Shown: positions 61,222-64,000 of the stretch, one piece after another
How positions within the stretch are numbered: position 1 is the stretch's first letter
Layout of the letters: every line of letters starts with the position of its first letter
From: Sparassis latifolia
Taxonomy: Eukaryota > Basidiomycota > Agaricomycetes > Polyporales > Sparassidaceae
NCBI GenBank assembly: GCA_018466975.1
Contig: CM031555.1
Coordinates: forward strand, 868,001 to 932,000
DNA: 64,000 nucleotides
Reading direction: 5' to 3'
Notes under the pieces: generated by a model
Seen by the model: the letters and a program-made list of their open reading frames with translations, nothing else
The model's database searches: none
Told to the model about the DNA's origin: nothing
Program-made: the position numbers and the translations under genes

Positions 61222-64000
61222 ATGGCTAATCCTGTCCTTCGCCTCGACACCACCTTTCTTGACACCAGCATAGTAGACAGCAGCACCTCGCAGAGCTTGA
61301 CGACGCCTGCCGCTCGCAGCCGCGCTCGCAGTCTATCCCAAGCGGTCCTCCCGTCTTTCCGTATCTCAACCACCCCGAACACCGACAAACCATCCTCCGA
61401 GGCCTCCAATGCCTTCAACGTCTCTGTGTCTCATGCCGTTAACAAAGCTAGGAACGAGTCTCGCAAGCTGCTCGCACACTTGCTAGCACAGCTTCAGAGC
61501 AGGCCGGTGCCTCCGTCAGTCCTGGAAGTTCTGACCAATGGTGGCTGTCAAAAAAGCTTAGCTTCCAACGCACAGTCATTCAGAGGGGCCGCAAAGTATC
61601 ATGGAGGTGCTAGGGACGTTCAGGTGCTCCCCCGCGTCTCCCACGATGATACAGACGGCGAGTGGGAGGACGATGCGCAGTTCAACACGGATGTTACACT
61701 TGATCTCATGAATCAACTCAAAGACGTCCTGCTTATTTCTGCGGCTCAGAAATGGGATATCTTCTACGACAGGCATGCACCATCTCATTCACGAATCTCG
61801 AGATGTTAATGACGGTCGTTGTCAGCCCCACAGATGTCAGCCGCGCTTCAGACAGGTTCTCCGAAGTGTATTTGCGCAGAAGGAGTCGCCAGGTTACGAA
61901 GCGACGGTCCCGATCCCGGTATCGGTCTGTCTCGATGGCCACCGAGGCAGAGGGCGCCGTACAAGCACCACATTTACTATCCCAGTGCATCTCCGTAATA
62001 ACCTCACTGATTACAGAGGATTGTCGCTTTAGGACGTCCAGCCCCCGGCCGTCAAGACCGCCGAATGCTTTGCAGTCGGTGACGTTGGACGTGGCACAAT
62101 TCCTGATACACGAACATCGTCATGACCCTAAAATACTTTCTCAAATCGCATTCGCAGTTATCCCAGCATTTTACATGTTTAGGCCTTCTTTGCATACTCG
62201 GTTACTCTCTTTCTTCGACGATGGGGTGATTGGTCGCGTGCTACACGATCTGAGACGAATACAAGGAAGACAAACCAACGAACAAATGCTGCCTTCAACG
62301 GGTGAGGACGCACTCTTTCAATTTGATCTGACCGCCGTTGACCTCGCACTGAAAGATATGCTCGGGGGCGACTTCTTGTCTTCAGTCCAGTCTCCCGTGG
62401 TCGCTATCACAGTCGATGCGGCAGACGACGTGGTCATATCTCCATCGGAATCGGGCTGGAGACGCTGGCAAGTATCTGGAGACGTTGACTGTCAATCGAC
62501 CAATGTGCCTCTCCAAGACATAGCGGTATACCAAATGTCCTCGGTGATCTCCCCATTACTCGCGGCCATCTTGGAGAACGTCGACATTGTCTCCGAATCA
62601 TTACCGACGGTGCATCGTTTCCACCGACTGTTGACCAGAATCGCTGAGTACAAACCGGACGCATACGAAGACATCCTCTCAATCATCGCGTACCACTCTC
62701 CGCGTGCGCGCTATTTTGCCATAGGTCTTCTGATGTCGTACTGGTCGAGGGCTGTGGGCCACCTGGCTGTCAGTAGATCGTTCCCCAGCATCACATACTC
62801 GGCATCACTCGCCAAAGCACTGCAAGGTCCCAACTACACGCGGCATCTGTCCGATCACCCATATGCACACCAGTTTATCCCATGGCGCTTCAATTCAGAG
62901 TCGATGCGCAATCTTTTCGGAGGGCCCTCACATAACGAATGCCGCTCATGTTCAGACGCGATCACTGGGTTCGGACTGTTGTGTCCTTTCTGCATGTGCG
63001 CGGTGCACTTCGATTGCTATGACTATCCCGAAGGCAGCTTCTTCACCGAATACTTTCCTGCATTAGAGCCAGATGCACTAAAGGTCGCCTTCTTCCGCTT
63101 TTGCCATTTACATCCATCACGCCGCACGCTCCTTCCTGCGCCGATCCTGAGGGAGGAGCATACCTTCCGCCCTGTCAACCTCTTTAGTATGGCTCTCTGC
63201 TTCATCTGCCGCACCCCTCTCTGGGGATGTATGACGCAGGCGATGCAGTGTCAATCCTGCAAGCAATTTGTCCATGCACATTGTCTGGAAGCAACGTCGC
63301 TGCCCCGGTGTCGTTCTGTTTCTGTCGACGATACATATCTTACCGTAGACTTTTCCGTTCTGCGCCGATCTTTCACGGAGTTCTACCGGGACATCTCGTT
63401 GGCCCTGACAGATCCCAGCCGAAGGACGTATGAAGAGGTCTCTCTTTTCTACGCTATGCTATGGATTCAGTTGGAGTTGTTGAAGAACGGAGTTGTTCTC
63501 GGCTCCATTCTGGTCGTCCCAGAGAACTCGGAAAAGCCGGTGTCTAATGACAGCCAGTTGGAAGAATTTGAGCTTCACCAGTTGATCAAGCGGTGTGAAG
63601 AGTACCTGTCTTCTGGCAACCTTTCTGTCTCCAGATCGTTGACTGATTTCTTTGTGGAGAATAACGTGCGAGCAGCGCAGGCGTTCATCTTCTTCGACTG
63701 GAACGCCCTCACGTTCATAGCGAGTACCATCAAGATGCCTCACCAGGTCCCGGGAATATCTACAAGTCTTTCCTCATCCGACTTACTCAGCGTCGGCCAG
63801 ATGGATGTGTTCGAGAGCGAGCCCGAGGATGGCTCTCCATATCCCTTCGAGATCGCCTCGCTCTCCCATTTGCGGAACCAGCTAGGAGATCAGTTCCAGT
63901 TATACTCAGAGGCAGCTGCACGGTTCGCTCTCATGTATCTTTCGCACCTCGGCTTCTTCCAGCTCCCGGATGGGCTGGACGATTTGTCTCGCGACATCTC
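61222..64000 (+). CDS. Large protein with C1-like zinc fingers, 3' end missing
   Basis: The N-terminal exon starts MANPVLRLDTTFLDTSIVDS. A 47-nt intron (about 61727-61773, weak GTCCTG donor) gives an in-phase join to ACTISFTNLEMLMTVVVSPT. The frame then stays open to the window end, over 700 codons. It includes QFLIHEHRHDPKILSQIAFA, FAVIPAFYMFRPSLHTRLLS and then two Cys/His clusters: NECRSCSDAITGFGLLCPFC with CAVHFDCYDYPEG, and LCFICRTPLWG with CQSCKQFVHAHCLE. These look like C1 (phorbol-ester type) or PHD-like fingers. The overall layout recalls fungal proteins with an UNC80-type domain, but I am not sure. The C-terminus lies outside the window. Confidence 0.75.

Overview
The window is nuclear DNA from a filamentous basidiomycete, most likely an Agaricomycete. 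I infer this from closely packed genes on both strands, very short GT-AG introns (mostly 45-75 nt, several per gene), tRNA genes with introns, and a protein set that includes a divergent FunK1-like kinase, Pro/Ser-rich secreted proteins and a DUF4211 protein. About 33 protein genes and two tRNA genes can be supported. There is no virus, plasmid, CRISPR array or rRNA operon.

Layout. 0-7 kb: left-truncated Gfo/Idh/MocA oxidoreductase, a small acidic coiled-coil protein, and two conserved but unnamed proteins. 7-15.3 kb: mitochondrial SAP protein (Aim34-like), COA8, Nup133, PRCC-like protein. 15.3-21.5 kb: histone H2B, mitochondrial 3-hydroxyacyl-thioester dehydratase (HTD2-like), an unnamed 179-aa protein, phosphoserine aminotransferase. 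21.6-23.3 kb: tRNA-Ser(GCT) and tRNA-Asn(GTT) flanking a C2H2 zinc-finger ORF that may be a transposon relic. 23.6-29.2 kb: Csm3/Tipin, N-terminal protein methyltransferase, mitochondrial adenylate kinase, Coq11-like reductase. 29.8-38.4 kb: secreted double-psi beta-barrel protein, SCAMP, poly(A)-binding protein, SRP54. 38.5-49.6 kb: Spt8, a membrane protein, Spt6 and an NSRP1-like splicing protein. 49.7-53.1 kb: divergent kinase, possible small mitochondrial protein, RRM protein, tiny secreted protein. 53.2-55.2 kb: repeat-rich block with a complete MITE and a PHD-finger relic. 55.3-64 kb: TAF13, sugar transporter, DUF4211 protein, and a large right-truncated protein with C1-like zinc fingers.

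Most genes are housekeeping: transcription (Spt6, Spt8, TAF13), RNA handling (Pab1, NSRP1, PPIE-type RRM, PRCC), targeting and transport (SRP54, SCAMP, Nup133), S phase (H2B, Csm3) and mitochondrial function (Aim34, COA8, HTD2, AK, Coq11). They form no obvious pathway cluster. The unusual parts are the mobile-element block at 53.2-55.2 kb, the tRNA-flanked zinc-finger ORF, several promoter motif clusters (MCB boxes at csm3 and H2B, a tandem CRE-like repeat, an A-rich PAB1 leader) and several conserved proteins with no recognisable function. Exon borders were inferred by eye from splice motifs and reading phase.
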